Source: Candidatus Kapaibacterium sp. | GTDB lineage: Bacteria > Bacteroidota > Ignavibacteria > Kapaibacteriales > HRBIN21 | DNA length: 64,000 nucleotides | NCBI GenBank assembly: GCA_938084565.1 | Contig: CALKEU010000005.1 | Span: forward strand, 131,715 to 195,714 | Reading direction: 5' to 3' | Shown here: piece by piece, positions 44,057 through 53,594 of the stretch | Layout of the letters: each line of letters begins with the position of its first letter | How positions within the stretch are numbered: the stretch's first letter is position 1 | Made by a program: the position numbers and the translations under genes | The notes under the pieces: model-generated | The model's database searches: none | What the model was told of the DNA's origin: nothing | Seen by the model: only the letters and a program-made list of their open reading frames with translations

Positions 44057-44092
44057 AAAAAATCAGAGGGCGTCCCGTGTGGACGCCCTCTG
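44057..44092 (-). terminator. Strong intrinsic terminator of the ATP synthase-sigma factor gene run
   Basis: Perfect 12-bp stem (44064-44075 with 44081-44092), five-base loop, then on the minus strand one A and six T residues (44062-44057). It lies 37 bases after the stop of the last gene. This is the clearest intrinsic terminator in the window. Confidence 0.9.
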
Positions 44093-44129
44093 CCCTATTG
44101 CGGTGACTCCTCTGGGGTGGTGGGAGGAC

Positions 44130-44570
44130 TTACTCCTCCGGCGGTGGGAGAGGAACAGTTCCCCCGGGTACTGGTGTCGGGGAGGGCAAGCGGCGTACAC
44201 TGCGAGTAGTATACGTGTGCGAGGGCTGCGGTAGCAGCGTAAAGCGTTGGTCTGCAGTGACCACCAGAGGGGCAACATACTCGATGGGCCGCAAAGGCGC
44301 TGCAGGGGCTGGGGGATGGAAGAAGCGCCACAAGGCCAGTGTGCCACTGACGAGGGCGACTGCGAGCAGCGACAGAAAAGCCCCACGTCTCCAGGCTGCT
44401 ACGTGCTGCTCAGCCCGAAGGCGCTGTAGGAGGGTTTCCTCAAACGTTTCAGAAACGGGCGCAATCGGTAATTGTCGTAAAGCACGCCGCAGCCAAAGCT
44501 GGTACTCGAAGTCCTCCGGAACAGGTACAGAGGGAAGCAACACTTTGAGTGTGGGACGGCGATCGGTCAT
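44130..44570 (-). CDS. Single-pass membrane protein, probable anti-sigma partner
   Basis: 146 residues: about 65 cytoplasmic residues with two amphipathic helices, one membrane helix (GAFLSLLAVALVSGTLALWRF) and a proline-rich periplasmic tail. It starts inside the stop of the ECF sigma gene (ATGA overlap). Topology and position are those of an anti-sigma factor, but the HxxxCxxC zinc motif of the common class is absent, so the assignment rests on context. Confidence 0.6.
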   Translation of the reverse strand: MTDRRPTLKVLLPSVPVPEDFEYQLWLRRALRQLPIAPVSETFEETLLQRLRAEQHVAAWRRGAFLSLLAVALVSGTLALWRFFHPPAPAAPLRPIEYVAPLVVTADQRFTLLPQPSHTYTTRSVRRLPSPTPVPGGTVPLPPPEE

Positions 44571-45208
44571 GGCTGTTGAGTTGCTGAACCGTACAATTCC
44601 TCGTAGACATCCCGCAGGAGCTCTTGCAAGCGCTGGCGAGCACGGTTGATGCGGGATTTTACTGTGCCCAGCTCCGTCTGCATTACCTCGGCGATTTCTT
44701 CGTAGCTCAGCTCCATGATTTCCCGTAGGACAATGGCTTCTCGGAATACGGCAGGCAGCTGCATGAGTGCTCTCTGGATGCGCTGAGCCAAATAGGTGGA
44801 ATCCACCCGAGTGTCAGGCATGTAACTGCTATCGGGGATTTCCCACTCATGCTGTTCCCCTTCCTCATCGGGCGAGAGCGCAGAGAATGATACGGTTGCG
44901 CGGCGCTGGCGCTGCTGGTAGAAGGTACGAGCTACGTTGGTTGCGATGGTATACAACCATGTCGAGAAGCGCTGTGCAGAGCGGTACGCGTGCTTGTACC
45001 GATAAAGGCGTATGAAGGTTTCCTGTGCCAGGTCCAGTGCATCGTCGTAGTTGCCGACGAAGCGATACAAGAAGTTCGTAATCGGGGATTTGTATCGCCG
45101 GACGAGTACAGTGTAAGCGGCTTCCGAGCCCTCCTGCTGGAACAGCGCCATGAGTGCTTCGTCGTCCAGCTCCTGAAAGCGTTTGAGCTCGTCAGGGTGA
45201 AGGGGCAT
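44567..45208 (-). CDS. ECF (group IV) RNA polymerase sigma factor
   Basis: 213 residues with region 2 (YTVLVRRYKSPITNFLYRFVGNYDDALDLAQETFIRLYRY, here quoted as two adjoining parts of that helix set in 32-70) and region 4 (FREAIVLREIMELSYEEIAEVM, GTVKSRINRARQRLQ). These are RpoE/SigW-like and should recognise -35/-10 promoters of an envelope or stress regulon. It follows radA by 24 bases and is coupled to the membrane partner. The mid-linker (FSALSPDEEGEQHEWEI) is typical of the class. Confidence 0.92.
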   Translation of the reverse strand: MPLHPDELKRFQELDDEALMALFQQEGSEAAYTVLVRRYKSPITNFLYRFVGNYDDALDLAQETFIRLYRYKHAYRSAQRFSTWLYTIATNVARTFYQQRQRRATVSFSALSPDEEGEQHEWEIPDSSYMPDTRVDSTYLAQRIQRALMQLPAVFREAIVLREIMELSYEEIAEVMQTELGTVKSRINRARQRLQELLRDVYEELYGSATQQP

Positions 45209-45232
45209 CGGTCCTCCAACATGTGGGACAGG

Positions 45233-46585
45233 CTACAAGATGGCTGACAAGGCAAGGGAGAGACGTTCAACGGGGAGCAGTTCCACCTCGATAGCAGTGG
45301 AGGATAGGGTTTCAGCGTTTGCTTTCGGGAGAAGGAGGCGGCGGATACCTAGGCGTTGGGCTTCGCGGAGGCGGATTTCCGGCAAGCGGACTGGGCGGAG
45401 CTCGCCGGTCAGCCCTATTTCGCCGAAGACAGCCGTCTGCGGTGGGAGCGGCTGGTCACGATAGGCGCTCACAATAGCCAGCGCAACAGCCAGATCGAGC
45501 GCTGGATCATCGAGGCGCAAGCCGCCGACGATGTTAGCAAACAGATCATGTTGCCGGAGAGCAATCCCGAGTCGGCGTTCAAGGACTGCCATAATCATGT
45601 GCAGCCGTCGGTAGTCGTATCCCGTAATGCTGCGCTGCGGCACAGCGTATGTGCTGGGCGTTACCAGCGCTTGTACTTCCACAAGCAAGGGGCGGGTTCC
45701 CTCGAGCACAGCAGCAAGAGCAACCCCGGACTCTGCTCGAGCTTCGTGCGTCATGAAGAGTGCCGATGGATTGGGAAGTTCGCGCAGGCCGGCAGCTGTC
45801 ATTTCGAAGAAGCCGAGTTCATGGGTTGGTCCGAAACGGTTCTTGATAGCTCGGAGAACACGGTAGGCATAGGGCGTTTCGCCTTCAAAGTGCAACACGG
45901 TATCGACGATGTGTTCCAGGACCTTGGGGCCGGCGATGAGCCCCTCCTTGGTGACGTGACCCACGACGACGATCACTTTCCCAGTGCTTTTAGCCACCTG
46001 CAGCAGTCGTGCCGCAGCTTCACGGACCTGCGCCACGGAGCCAGGAGGAGAATCCACCGTGGGGCTATAGAGTGTGTGGATGGAGTCAATGACCACGAAG
46101 TTGGCTTGGCTCTGGGCAAGGGCTTCCTCGATGGCATCGAGCTCTGTTTCGGCGAAAACCCAGAGCTGGTCTGGAGCGCAGGAGAGGCGTTCGGCCCGTA
46201 AGCGCAGCTGCTCCAGGGATTCTTCCCCCGAGATGTACAGGGCTGATGCTCCTCGGAGCTGGGCACACGCTTGGAGCAGGAGGGTGGATTTTCCCACACC
46301 AGGATCGCCAGCCAGGAGGACCAGCGAGCCCGGGACGAACCCGCCTCCAGTGACACGGTCGAGCTCCCCTATTCCGGTCTGGAGGCGTTCAAGAGGCTGT
46401 GCCCCAACCGCCGACAGAGGCAGAGGGTGCACACTCCGGACAGCCTCTCGGGAGGGACGTTCTCTGCTGTCATGGCGCTCTTCAACGAAAGTGTCCCACT
46501 CGCCGCACACTGGACAGCGACCCATCCAACGGGCAGAGGTGGCCCCGCAGTTCTGACAGAGGAAGATCGTTCGCGCCTTCTTCAC
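45233..46585 (-). CDS. radA: DNA repair protein RadA (Sms)
   Basis: Hexameric helicase-like ATPase that processes recombination intermediates. The 450 residues include an N-terminal C4 zinc finger (CQNCG at 10, CPVCG at 24), Walker A GDPGVGKST (93-101), the RadA-specific KNRFGPTHE motif and a C-terminal Lon-protease-like domain (LFANIVGGLRLDDPALDLA). It overlaps the acyl-CoA synthetase stop by four bases. Confidence 0.95.
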   Translation of the reverse strand: MKKARTIFLCQNCGATSARWMGRCPVCGEWDTFVEERHDSRERPSREAVRSVHPLPLSAVGAQPLERLQTGIGELDRVTGGGFVPGSLVLLAGDPGVGKSTLLLQACAQLRGASALYISGEESLEQLRLRAERLSCAPDQLWVFAETELDAIEEALAQSQANFVVIDSIHTLYSPTVDSPPGSVAQVREAAARLLQVAKSTGKVIVVVGHVTKEGLIAGPKVLEHIVDTVLHFEGETPYAYRVLRAIKNRFGPTHELGFFEMTAAGLRELPNPSALFMTHEARAESGVALAAVLEGTRPLLVEVQALVTPSTYAVPQRSITGYDYRRLHMIMAVLERRLGIALRQHDLFANIVGGLRLDDPALDLAVALAIVSAYRDQPLPPQTAVFGEIGLTGELRPVRLPEIRLREAQRLGIRRLLLPKANAETLSSTAIEVELLPVERLSLALSAIL

Positions 46586-48738
46586 TGCTTCTGTCCATGA
46601 GAGCGCCGGACGGCTATACGGACGTCGACAACGGCAACTCCATTGCCCTCCGGGTAGACCAGCAGTGGATTGATGTCCAGTTCGTCAATACTCGGTTGTT
46701 CGACTGCTAGCTGGGAGAGGCGCAGAAGGCACTCAACCACCGCATCGACATCGGCCGGGGGCTGGCCACGGATGCCGCGGAGCAGTGTGGCAACGCGGGT
46801 TTCCTCGAGCATCAGGTGGGCACTCCGTTCGCGCAAAGGGGCTATGCGGAAAGCCACATCACGGAAGACCTCCACGTAAATACCCCCGAGCCCAACCATG
46901 ATGATAGGGCCAAACTGTTCATTGCGCTTGATGCCCAGAATGAGCTCCTGGCCGCGGCCCCCCATCCGCTGGACGATCACCCCATCGAATCGAGCCCCTG
47001 GGGCATGCCGAGCTACAGCCTCGGCGATGCGTTCAAAGCCTTGGCGGACCGCCGCGGGGGAATCTACATTGAGCACGACTCCACCGATGTCGAACTTGTG
47101 GATAATATCGGGCGAGAGCACCTTGAGAGCCACCGGGAAGCCTATCTCGGTGGCAGCCTCGGCAGCCTCGTCGGGTGAGCGGGCAACAGCCCACGGCAGG
47201 AGGGGCAGCCCATAAGCTTGGACGACCCGAAAGGCAACATCTTCGGGGATAAAGCCATGGGCACTCGGTGTGGTGCTCTCTAGTAAGTGTGTTGCCACAT
47301 CCCGTTCCACCTCAAAGGTGCGGTAGCCCGTCAGCGGCCGCATGCGCCAGCGGTGGTACTGAGCCATAGCAGCCAGAGCTCGGGCAGCATCTTCGGGAAA
47401 ATCATAGCATGGCACGCCGGCGGCCCGGAGCGCATCTTTGGCAGGACCTACGTCGAGGACACCCATAAAGCAGGCTACGATTGGTTTGATGCGGCGCTGT
47501 GCTGCTTGGATAACGACCTGCGCAATGGCCTCAATGTCGGCCATAGGGATGGGGACGAAGAGGATAAGGAGGGCGTCAAAGCTGGGGTCGTGTAATAGAG
47601 CGTCGATCACGCAGGCATATCGGTCTGAGCGGGCATCAGCGATGAGGTCGATAGGGTTGCTCAGGCCGGCATGGGCCGGCAGATGGCACTGGAGGCGGAA
47701 GCGTTCGGGGTGCGGCAGTGGGGGTACCTCAAGGCCGTGCTGGATACATGTATCGGCAGCCATGATGCCCGGTCCCCCAGCATTAGTGACGATGGCGACT
47801 CGCCCGCCTTTCGGAATAGGCTGATTGGCGAAGGCAAGAGCGTACTCAAAGAGATCCTCTACGGTATCCACACGAAGGACGCCGGCTTGCTTGAAGAGGG
47901 CGTGATAGACCTCGTCGCTGCCGGCCAGCGAGCCCGTATGAGAAGCTACAGCACGAGCACCCGCTGCCGTACGCCCCGCCTTGAGGGCCAGAATGGGTTT
48001 GGGGTTGTCAGGATCGCTTGTCACTCGGTGGGCCAGCTCCAAGAACTGGCGCCCGTCGGAGAGCTCTTCGATGTAGAGCAAGATGACCTTCGTGTGGGGG
48101 TCGCGCCAGAGATAGGCCAGCAGATCTACCTCGGTCACCCCAGCCTTATTGCCCAGGCTAATGACCTTGCTCAGTCCGATAGCGTGCGCCCGGGTATAGT
48201 CCAGCACGGCAGCGCAGAGGGCCCCGCTCTGGCTGATAAAACCAATACTGCCGCGCTGCGCCATAGCTTGCCCGAACGTAGCGTTCAGTTGGATAGCCGG
48301 GTCGGTGTTCATAATGCCGAGGCAGTTTGGCCCCAGGAGAGCGATCCCGTAGTGGCGTACAATAGCGCGGAGACGCTCCTCGCGGAGACTTCCTTCGGGC
48401 CCAATTTCCTTAAAGCCAGCGCTGATGACAATAGCAGCCCGGACACCCTGCCGACCGCAGTCTTCCAGAACTGCAGGAACAGAAGGGGCTGGAACGGCAA
48501 TGATGGCTAGATCGACCGTGTCCGGGACATCTGCAATGGTTGGATAGGCCCGGACGCCGCGGACGGCGTGAGCATGGGGGTTGACGGGGTAGATGACCCC
48601 CGTATAGCCGCTCATGAGAAGGTTATCGAGCAGGAGCCAGCCTACCGTGTGCGGTTGGCGGGAGGCCCCAATGAGGGCGATGGAGTGCGGCTCGAGGAGT
48701 GCTCGAAGGTCGGACTTGACTGCCAGCGGATCTTCCAT
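46582..48738 (-). CDS. ADP-forming acyl-/acetyl-CoA synthetase, alpha-beta fusion
   Basis: 718 residues. Residues 1-460 hold a CoA-binding domain (IALIGASRQPHTVG), succinyl-CoA-ligase-like domains and the phosphohistidine in ASHTGSLAGSD (His about 267). Residues 490-718 are an ATP-grasp domain (FPVALKVLSPDIIHK, DELDINPLLVYPEG). Such enzymes convert acyl-CoA, ADP and phosphate to acid, CoA and ATP, yielding ATP during fermentation or peptide degradation; related proteins lack activity or act in other routes. The ATG at 48738 is chosen by conservation. It lies eight bases after atpG. Confidence 0.85.
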   Translation of the reverse strand: MEDPLAVKSDLRALLEPHSIALIGASRQPHTVGWLLLDNLLMSGYTGVIYPVNPHAHAVRGVRAYPTIADVPDTVDLAIIAVPAPSVPAVLEDCGRQGVRAAIVISAGFKEIGPEGSLREERLRAIVRHYGIALLGPNCLGIMNTDPAIQLNATFGQAMAQRGSIGFISQSGALCAAVLDYTRAHAIGLSKVISLGNKAGVTEVDLLAYLWRDPHTKVILLYIEELSDGRQFLELAHRVTSDPDNPKPILALKAGRTAAGARAVASHTGSLAGSDEVYHALFKQAGVLRVDTVEDLFEYALAFANQPIPKGGRVAIVTNAGGPGIMAADTCIQHGLEVPPLPHPERFRLQCHLPAHAGLSNPIDLIADARSDRYACVIDALLHDPSFDALLILFVPIPMADIEAIAQVVIQAAQRRIKPIVACFMGVLDVGPAKDALRAAGVPCYDFPEDAARALAAMAQYHRWRMRPLTGYRTFEVERDVATHLLESTTPSAHGFIPEDVAFRVVQAYGLPLLPWAVARSPDEAAEAATEIGFPVALKVLSPDIIHKFDIGGVVLNVDSPAAVRQGFERIAEAVARHAPGARFDGVIVQRMGGRGQELILGIKRNEQFGPIIMVGLGGIYVEVFRDVAFRIAPLRERSAHLMLEETRVATLLRGIRGQPPADVDAVVECLLRLSQLAVEQPSIDELDINPLLVYPEGNGVAVVDVRIAVRRSHGQKQ

Positions 48739-48746
48739 TGTGAGAC

Positions 48747-49631
48747 TCACCCGTGTGAGCGGAGCGCTTCTGCACCACTGGTAATTTCGACCATCTCTTT
48801 CGTGATGCTGGCCTGTCGTTCTTTGTTGTACTGCAGTTGCAGGTGGCGGATAAGCTCGTGGGCATTCGTCGTGGCATTCTCCATGGCCAACATGCGTGCA
48901 GCATGCTCGGCAGTGTGGGAGTCGAGCAGGATGCGCCACAGCTGTGTTTGGATTGAGAAGGGAAGCAAGGCATTGAGAATGTCTGCCTGGGAGGGCTCGT
49001 AGATGTACTCTCGGTGGCGCAGCTGCGCGTCGGCCTCTGGGGGAATGATGGGGAGGAGGATCTCGTGGCGGACCTCCTGCCGCAGGATGGAGCGGAACTC
49101 GTTGTAGAGTATCTCTATGCGGTCGTAGCGGCCGCTGAGGTAGGTATCCATGATGAAGTGGGCCAGTTCCTGGGCTGTCGTATAGCGCAAGGGGGAGAAA
49201 GCGTCGGCTCTCTCGTAGGCAATCGGTTCGCGGGTACGCTTGCGGAAGAAGGTGCTGCCGCGGCGGCCGACGGCGAGGATTTCCACTCTCAGCTGTGGGG
49301 ACTCCCGGTAGAGCTGCTCGAGGCGCTGAACGGCTGCTCGCAGGACATTGTTGTTAAAGCTGCCGCAGAGGCCCCGGTCAGCTGTGACGACAACGAGAGC
49401 GAGCGTGCGTATCTCGGGGCGGCGTTCAAAGAAGGGGTGGACGAAGTCCTGCGTCGTTGCAGCCAGATGCCAGAGGATGTCGGTGAGTTTCTGCGCATAG
49501 GGGCGGGCAGCCCAAATGGCTTCTTGGGTCCGGCGCAGCTTGGCGGCCGAGACCATGCGCATGGCGGCCGTAATTTTTGCCGTATTCCGAACGGCTTGAA
49601 TTCGGCGTCGGATATCCCGCAGAGTTGCCAT
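48747..49631 (-). CDS. atpG: ATP synthase F1 gamma subunit
   Basis: Central rotor shaft of F1. The 294 residues have the conserved N-terminal helix RDIRRRIQAVRNTAKITAAMRMVSAAKLRR, the TADRGLCGSFNN region and the C-terminal helix AMENATTNAHELI. It is separated from atpA by the hldD gene, which is unusual. Confidence 0.96.
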   Translation of the reverse strand: MATLRDIRRRIQAVRNTAKITAAMRMVSAAKLRRTQEAIWAARPYAQKLTDILWHLAATTQDFVHPFFERRPEIRTLALVVVTADRGLCGSFNNNVLRAAVQRLEQLYRESPQLRVEILAVGRRGSTFFRKRTREPIAYERADAFSPLRYTTAQELAHFIMDTYLSGRYDRIEILYNEFRSILRQEVRHEILLPIIPPEADAQLRHREYIYEPSQADILNALLPFSIQTQLWRILLDSHTAEHAARMLAMENATTNAHELIRHLQLQYNKERQASITKEMVEITSGAEALRSHG

Positions 49632-49646
49632 TGCTCCTGCTGGGGT

Positions 49647-50609
49647 CTAGAGGTACAAGCGCCCGGAGAGCAAGTAGTCGCACACGTATTCCCGCACGCC
49701 TTCCTCAAGGGGCAGGAAGTTATGAGCAGCAGGGCTTTGTTGGAGCTTTGTCATATCAGCTTGCGTAAAGCGTTGGTATTGTGGGCGGAGCGCTTCCGGC
49801 ATAGGGATGTACTCAATCTGCGGTGGCTGGCCAAGGGCTGCAAAGAGGGCAAAGGCGAGCTCATTCCAGCTGCGCGCCTGGCCAGTGCCAAGGTTATAGA
49901 GGCCACAGAGTTCACGATGGATCAGGAGCTTCCAGAGCACCTCGACGACGTCTTTGACATAGATGAAATCCCGCTTCTGTTCGCCGTCGGCATACTCGGG
50001 GGAGTCTGAGCGGAAGAGGCGCAGGCGACCGCTGTGGCGGATCTGTTGAAAGCCCTGCCAGACCATGCTTGCCATTGGGCCTTTGTGATATTCATTCGGG
50101 CCATAGACATTGAAGAGTTTGACTCCGACGGCCTCCTCCAGAATCCCTTCCGCGGCAGCCCAGCAATCGAAGAGATGTTTCGAGAAGGCATATGGGGTCA
50201 GAGGTCGCAGATGCCAGAGCCGATCCTCTCGAAAGCCTGCATCGCCGTTACCGTACGTGGCGGCACTACTGGCATAGAGGAAGCGGATACCGCGGTCGGC
50301 CGCATAGCGTGCCAGGGCCTTGCTGTACTCGTAGTTGTCGGCTAGGAGGGCGGCAATGTCTGTCTCGGTCGTGTTGGTACGAGCTCCGAGGTGGACGATG
50401 GCGTCCAGCTGTCCGAACTCTCCCCGCAGCAGGCGGGGCAGGAGGGAGTCTTTGGGGATAAACTCGCGGAAGCGCTTTCCGATGAGATTCCGCCACTTGT
50501 GGGCGTCGGTGAGCTCGTCCACGACAAGTATGTCACGAATACCCTCGCTGTTGAGCTTCCAGAGGAAGCAGCTGCCGATGAAGCCAGCCCCGCCGGTCAG
50601 CAGAATCAT
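49647..50609 (-). CDS. hldD: ADP-L-glycero-D-manno-heptose 6-epimerase
   Basis: Extended SDR enzyme converting ADP-D-glycero- to ADP-L-glycero-D-manno-heptose for the LPS inner core. The 320 residues start [18 protein letters not shown] and carry the catalytic YAFSK with upstream ASSAATYG, plus the HldD-specific [13 protein letters not shown] and [13 protein letters not shown] motifs. It lies inside the ATP synthase operon, overlapping the atpA stop by four bases, so it is translationally coupled to F1 alpha. The GT9 heptosyltransferase-like gene at 33746 may use the product. Confidence 0.9.
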   Translation of the reverse strand: MILLTGGAGFIGSCFLWKLNSEGIRDILVVDELTDAHKWRNLIGKRFREFIPKDSLLPRLLRGEFGQLDAIVHLGARTNTTETDIAALLADNYEYSKALARYAADRGIRFLYASSAATYGNGDAGFREDRLWHLRPLTPYAFSKHLFDCWAAAEGILEEAVGVKLFNVYGPNEYHKGPMASMVWQGFQQIRHSGRLRLFRSDSPEYADGEQKRDFIYVKDVVEVLWKLLIHRELCGLYNLGTGQARSWNELAFALFAALGQPPQIEYIPMPEALRPQYQRFTQADMTKLQQSPAAHNFLPLEEGVREYVCDYLLSGRLYL

Positions 50610-52171
50610 GCAGGTCGGAGGTGCTGTTGCCGGAACTCGGTGCTGAAGCGTTGAAGAGCTTCATCGAGCCGCTGCGTTATCTCCGGCGTCAGATCTCGGG
50701 TGTCGGCGATAGCCTCCAGGATGTCCTGCCGGTGGAAGGTGCGCAGGTACTCGAGGAACTCCCGTTCGAACGTGGAGACCAGTTCGAGCGGGAGCTCGTC
50801 GAGCCAACCGTTGGTTGCCGCATAGAGGATAGCCACCTGCTCCTCAACGGGCATCGGGTGGTATTGCGGCTGCTTGAGGATTTCCACTAGGCGAGCGCCG
50901 CGACGCAACTGCCGTTGCGTGGTCGGATCCAGATCAGAACCGAACTTGGCAAAGGCTTCCAGCTCACGATACATGGCCAACTCGAGTTTGAGCGGCCCCG
51001 CAACGCGCTTCATGGCCTTGATTTGCGCATTGCCGCCAACGCGAGAGACCGAAATCCCAACATTCATGGCCGGGCGGATTCCAGCGTTGAAGAGCCCGCT
51101 TTCGAGGTAGATCTGGCCGTCGGTGATGGAGATGACATTCGTCGGGATATAGGCGGCCACATCGCCAGCCTGGGTTTCAATGATGGGCAAGGCGGTCAGA
51201 GAGCCACCGCCGAGCTCATCGCTGAGTTTTGCGGCGCGCTCGAGTAACCGGCTGTGGACGTAGAAGATATCGCCGGGGTAAGCTTCCCGGCCTGGTGGAC
51301 GGCGCAGGAGGAGAGAGACTTGTCGATAAGCTGCAGCCTGCTTTGAGAGGTCATCGTAGACAATCAAGGCGTGGCGTCCGGTATCGCGGAAGTACTCTCC
51401 CATCGAAGCCCCGCAGTACGGAGCAATGTACTGCAGGGGGGCTGGATCGGAAGCATTGGCAGCCACGACGATGGTATAGTCCATGGCGCCGTACTCCCGC
51501 AGGGTTGCCACGACGTTGGCTACTGTGGAGGCTTTCTGCCCAATGGCAACGTAGATGCAGTAGACCGGCTGAATTCCGCGGCGCCGTGCTTCTTCAGTGT
51601 GCGTGTAACGCTGATTGATAATGGTGTCGATGGCCAGAGCTGTCTTACCCGTCTGGCGGTCCCCGATGATGAGCTCGCGCTGCCCGCGCCCGATCGGGAT
51701 CAGAGCATCGATGGCTTTAATGCCCGTCTGCAGGGGCTCTTTGACCGGCTGCCGGTAAATAACTCCGATGGCTTTCCGCTCGATAGGCAGGAAGTGTTTG
51801 GCCTGGATGGGCCCTTTGCCATCGAGCGGAAGACCGAGTGGGTTGACAACTCGCCCCAAAAGCTCTTCGCCGACAGGGACAGAGGCTACCCGGCCGGTAC
51901 GGCGCACGATGTCCCCTTCCTTGACGAGGCGGTCGTCTCCAAAGAGGATAACGCCCACGTGGTCTTCCTCTAGGTTCAGCACCATGCCAACGACCCCATT
52001 GGGGAATTCCACCAGCTCGGACATCATGGCCTGACGGAGCCCGTAGACACGGGCGACCCCGTCGCCGACCTGTAGCACGGTGCCTACCTCGTAGAGGTCC
52101 ACTTCATGTTCGAAGCCAGTCAACTGCCGACGGAGGATTGAGGAGATCTCTTCCGGTCGTAGCTCAATCAT
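50606..52171 (-). CDS. atpA: ATP synthase F1 alpha subunit
   Basis: Non-catalytic nucleotide-binding subunit. The 521 residues show P-loop GDRQTGKTA (170-178), the YVAIGQK segment, the [14 protein letters not shown] signature and a standard C-terminal helical domain. Length is normal. It is coupled to atpH upstream and hldD downstream by four-base overlaps. The beta and epsilon genes are not in this operon. Confidence 0.97.
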   Translation of the reverse strand: MIELRPEEISSILRRQLTGFEHEVDLYEVGTVLQVGDGVARVYGLRQAMMSELVEFPNGVVGMVLNLEEDHVGVILFGDDRLVKEGDIVRRTGRVASVPVGEELLGRVVNPLGLPLDGKGPIQAKHFLPIERKAIGVIYRQPVKEPLQTGIKAIDALIPIGRGQRELIIGDRQTGKTALAIDTIINQRYTHTEEARRRGIQPVYCIYVAIGQKASTVANVVATLREYGAMDYTIVVAANASDPAPLQYIAPYCGASMGEYFRDTGRHALIVYDDLSKQAAAYRQVSLLLRRPPGREAYPGDIFYVHSRLLERAAKLSDELGGGSLTALPIIETQAGDVAAYIPTNVISITDGQIYLESGLFNAGIRPAMNVGISVSRVGGNAQIKAMKRVAGPLKLELAMYRELEAFAKFGSDLDPTTQRQLRRGARLVEILKQPQYHPMPVEEQVAILYAATNGWLDELPLELVSTFEREFLEYLRTFHRQDILEAIADTRDLTPEITQRLDEALQRFSTEFRQQHLRPA

Positions 52172-52767
52172 CGCTCATGGTTGGTCGGGAGACTATCCTG
52201 ACGGTGTTGCTGTTGCCAGAGCACTGGAGCATGCTGCAGGATGGTCCGACGCAGGCGCTCCAGGGCATGCCGTAATGTTCCATCGACGACCGTATCCCCG
52301 ATTTGAAGTTGGACGCCTCCGAGGAGCTCCGGGCAGACGGTAAAGTGGGGGACAATGTTTTTGCCCGTCTGCTCATGTAAGAGCGTTACGATGCGCTCTC
52401 GGAGGTCCGCCGCCAGGGGAACGGCTGAGCGAATGGTAACGGCGAGACGGTCGGTGTACTGGAAATAGAGCTCCTCGTAGGCCGTGATGATCTCTGGCAA
52501 GAGCCCTTCGCGACGCTTGTCAACCAAGAGCTGCACAAACTGGCAAAGGAGTGGGCTGAATCGCTGACGGAAGAGCTCGTCCAGGATCGCCCGTTTCCGT
52601 TCGCTGCGAATGACGGGATTTCGCAGGAAGGCACGCAGCTCGGATGAGCTCTGCAGAATGGTGCGCAGCTCGTGGAGTTCTGCAGCAATAGCATCGTGCT
52701 GGCCTTTCTCCTGCGCTAACTGTAAGAGTGCAGCAGCGTATCGCCGGGCAATGCGCAGAGGTGACAT
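52168..52767 (-). CDS. atpH: ATP synthase F1 delta subunit (OSCP)
   Basis: Stator connection between F1 and the b subunit. The 199 residues show the [14 protein letters not shown] start, FLRNPVI, the [13 protein letters not shown] motif and the C-terminal [18 protein letters not shown]. The ATG at 52767 avoids overlap with atpF; an ATG at 52788 is in frame and adds seven residues. The C-terminal tail is about 25 residues longer than usual. Confidence 0.93.
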   Translation of the reverse strand: MSPLRIARRYAAALLQLAQEKGQHDAIAAELHELRTILQSSSELRAFLRNPVIRSERKRAILDELFRQRFSPLLCQFVQLLVDKRREGLLPEIITAYEELYFQYTDRLAVTIRSAVPLAADLRERIVTLLHEQTGKNIVPHFTVCPELLGGVQLQIGDTVVDGTLRHALERLRRTILQHAPVLWQQQHRQDSLPTNHER

Positions 52768-52771
52768 CGCC

Positions 52772-53269
52772 TCAATTGTGTCGTGCAACCTCTGCCAAGA
52801 AGGATTCCACCAAGCGGCGGTGTGCGGCCGGATCCAGCGTTTGCTGAATCAGCCGTGCTGTGCCTTCGAGCACCAAATCCGCAATTTCGGTGTACAGCTG
52901 AGTGTAAGCCCGTTCAATCTGACGGTGCAGTTCGCGCTCGGCCTCTTCGAGCTTTTGGCGCTTGAGCTGTTCGGCTTTTTCGGCGGCTTCCCGTAGAAAC
53001 GCATCGGCCTGCTGTTTGCCTTCACGGATCAGGCGCTGCATCTCCTGCTGTGCCTCTTGCAGTTGCTGTTGAGCCTGCTGCAGAAGCTGTTCAGCATCGT
53101 GCCGTGCCTGCTCAGCGCTCCTTAGTGCCTCAGCAATCTGCTGCTCTCGCTGCTGTAAAGCAGCCAGGAGGGGCTTCCAGACGAAGCGAGCCAGCAAAAC
53201 GAGGAAGATGCTGAAGTTGACCAGGGTCCAGAAGATGAGGCCTGGTGAGACCTCGAGGAAGTTCGGCAT
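52772..53269 (-). CDS. atpF: ATP synthase F0 b subunit
   Basis: Peripheral stalk. The 165 residues have an N-terminal membrane anchor (GLIFWTLVNFSIFLVLLARFVW) followed by KPLLAALQQREQQIAEAL and a long charged coiled coil. Only one b gene is present, so b probably forms a homodimer. It lies 19 bases after atpE. Confidence 0.95.
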   Translation of the reverse strand: MPNFLEVSPGLIFWTLVNFSIFLVLLARFVWKPLLAALQQREQQIAEALRSAEQARHDAEQLLQQAQQQLQEAQQEMQRLIREGKQQADAFLREAAEKAEQLKRQKLEEAERELHRQIERAYTQLYTEIADLVLEGTARLIQQTLDPAAHRRLVESFLAEVARHN

Positions 53270-53288
53270 GGCACTCCTCCAACTGCTT

Positions 53289-53519
53289 CTACGCAGTCTT
53301 GACCGCTAAGAGGATGCAGACGATGCAGGCAATGAGGGCAATTCCTTCAATCAAAGCAGCGGCAATCAGCATCAGTGTCCGTGTTTCTCCGGCTATCTCT
53401 GGTTGTCGACTTGCTGCCTCCAAGGCAGCTGCTCCCAAGCGCCCAATACCGGTTCCGGCACCCAGGACACTGATGCCAACCCCAATTCCTGCTGCCAGCC
53501 ATGCCAATCCGAGTTCCAT
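53289..53519 (-). CDS. atpE: ATP synthase F0 c subunit
   Basis: Rotor-ring proteolipid of 76 residues: two helices around a polar ASRQPE loop, with the ion-carrying carboxylate Glu about 58 in AALIEGIALIA. The residues that accompany sodium binding (helix-1 Gln and a Ser/Thr next to the Glu) are not evident, so I infer proton coupling. Confidence 0.95.
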   Translation of the reverse strand: MELGLAWLAAGIGVGISVLGAGTGIGRLGAAALEAASRQPEIAGETRTLMLIAAALIEGIALIACIVCILLAVKTA

Positions 53520-53594
53520 GAGCCAATCACTCCATGTGCTTGTTGAACTATCCTCACACCAAGGGCCGCTCTGACACAGCCCCCATTGCTTCCA

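Noticed and set aside
47671-48510. 279-codon plus-strand frame opposite the acyl-CoA synthetase
   Set aside because: The opposite strand encodes a full ADP-forming acyl-CoA synthetase; no domain or ribosome-binding site supports this frame.
49014-50009. 331-codon plus-strand frame opposite atpG and hldD
   Set aside because: Both opposing genes are strongly conserved; this frame spans their junction and has no recognisable features.
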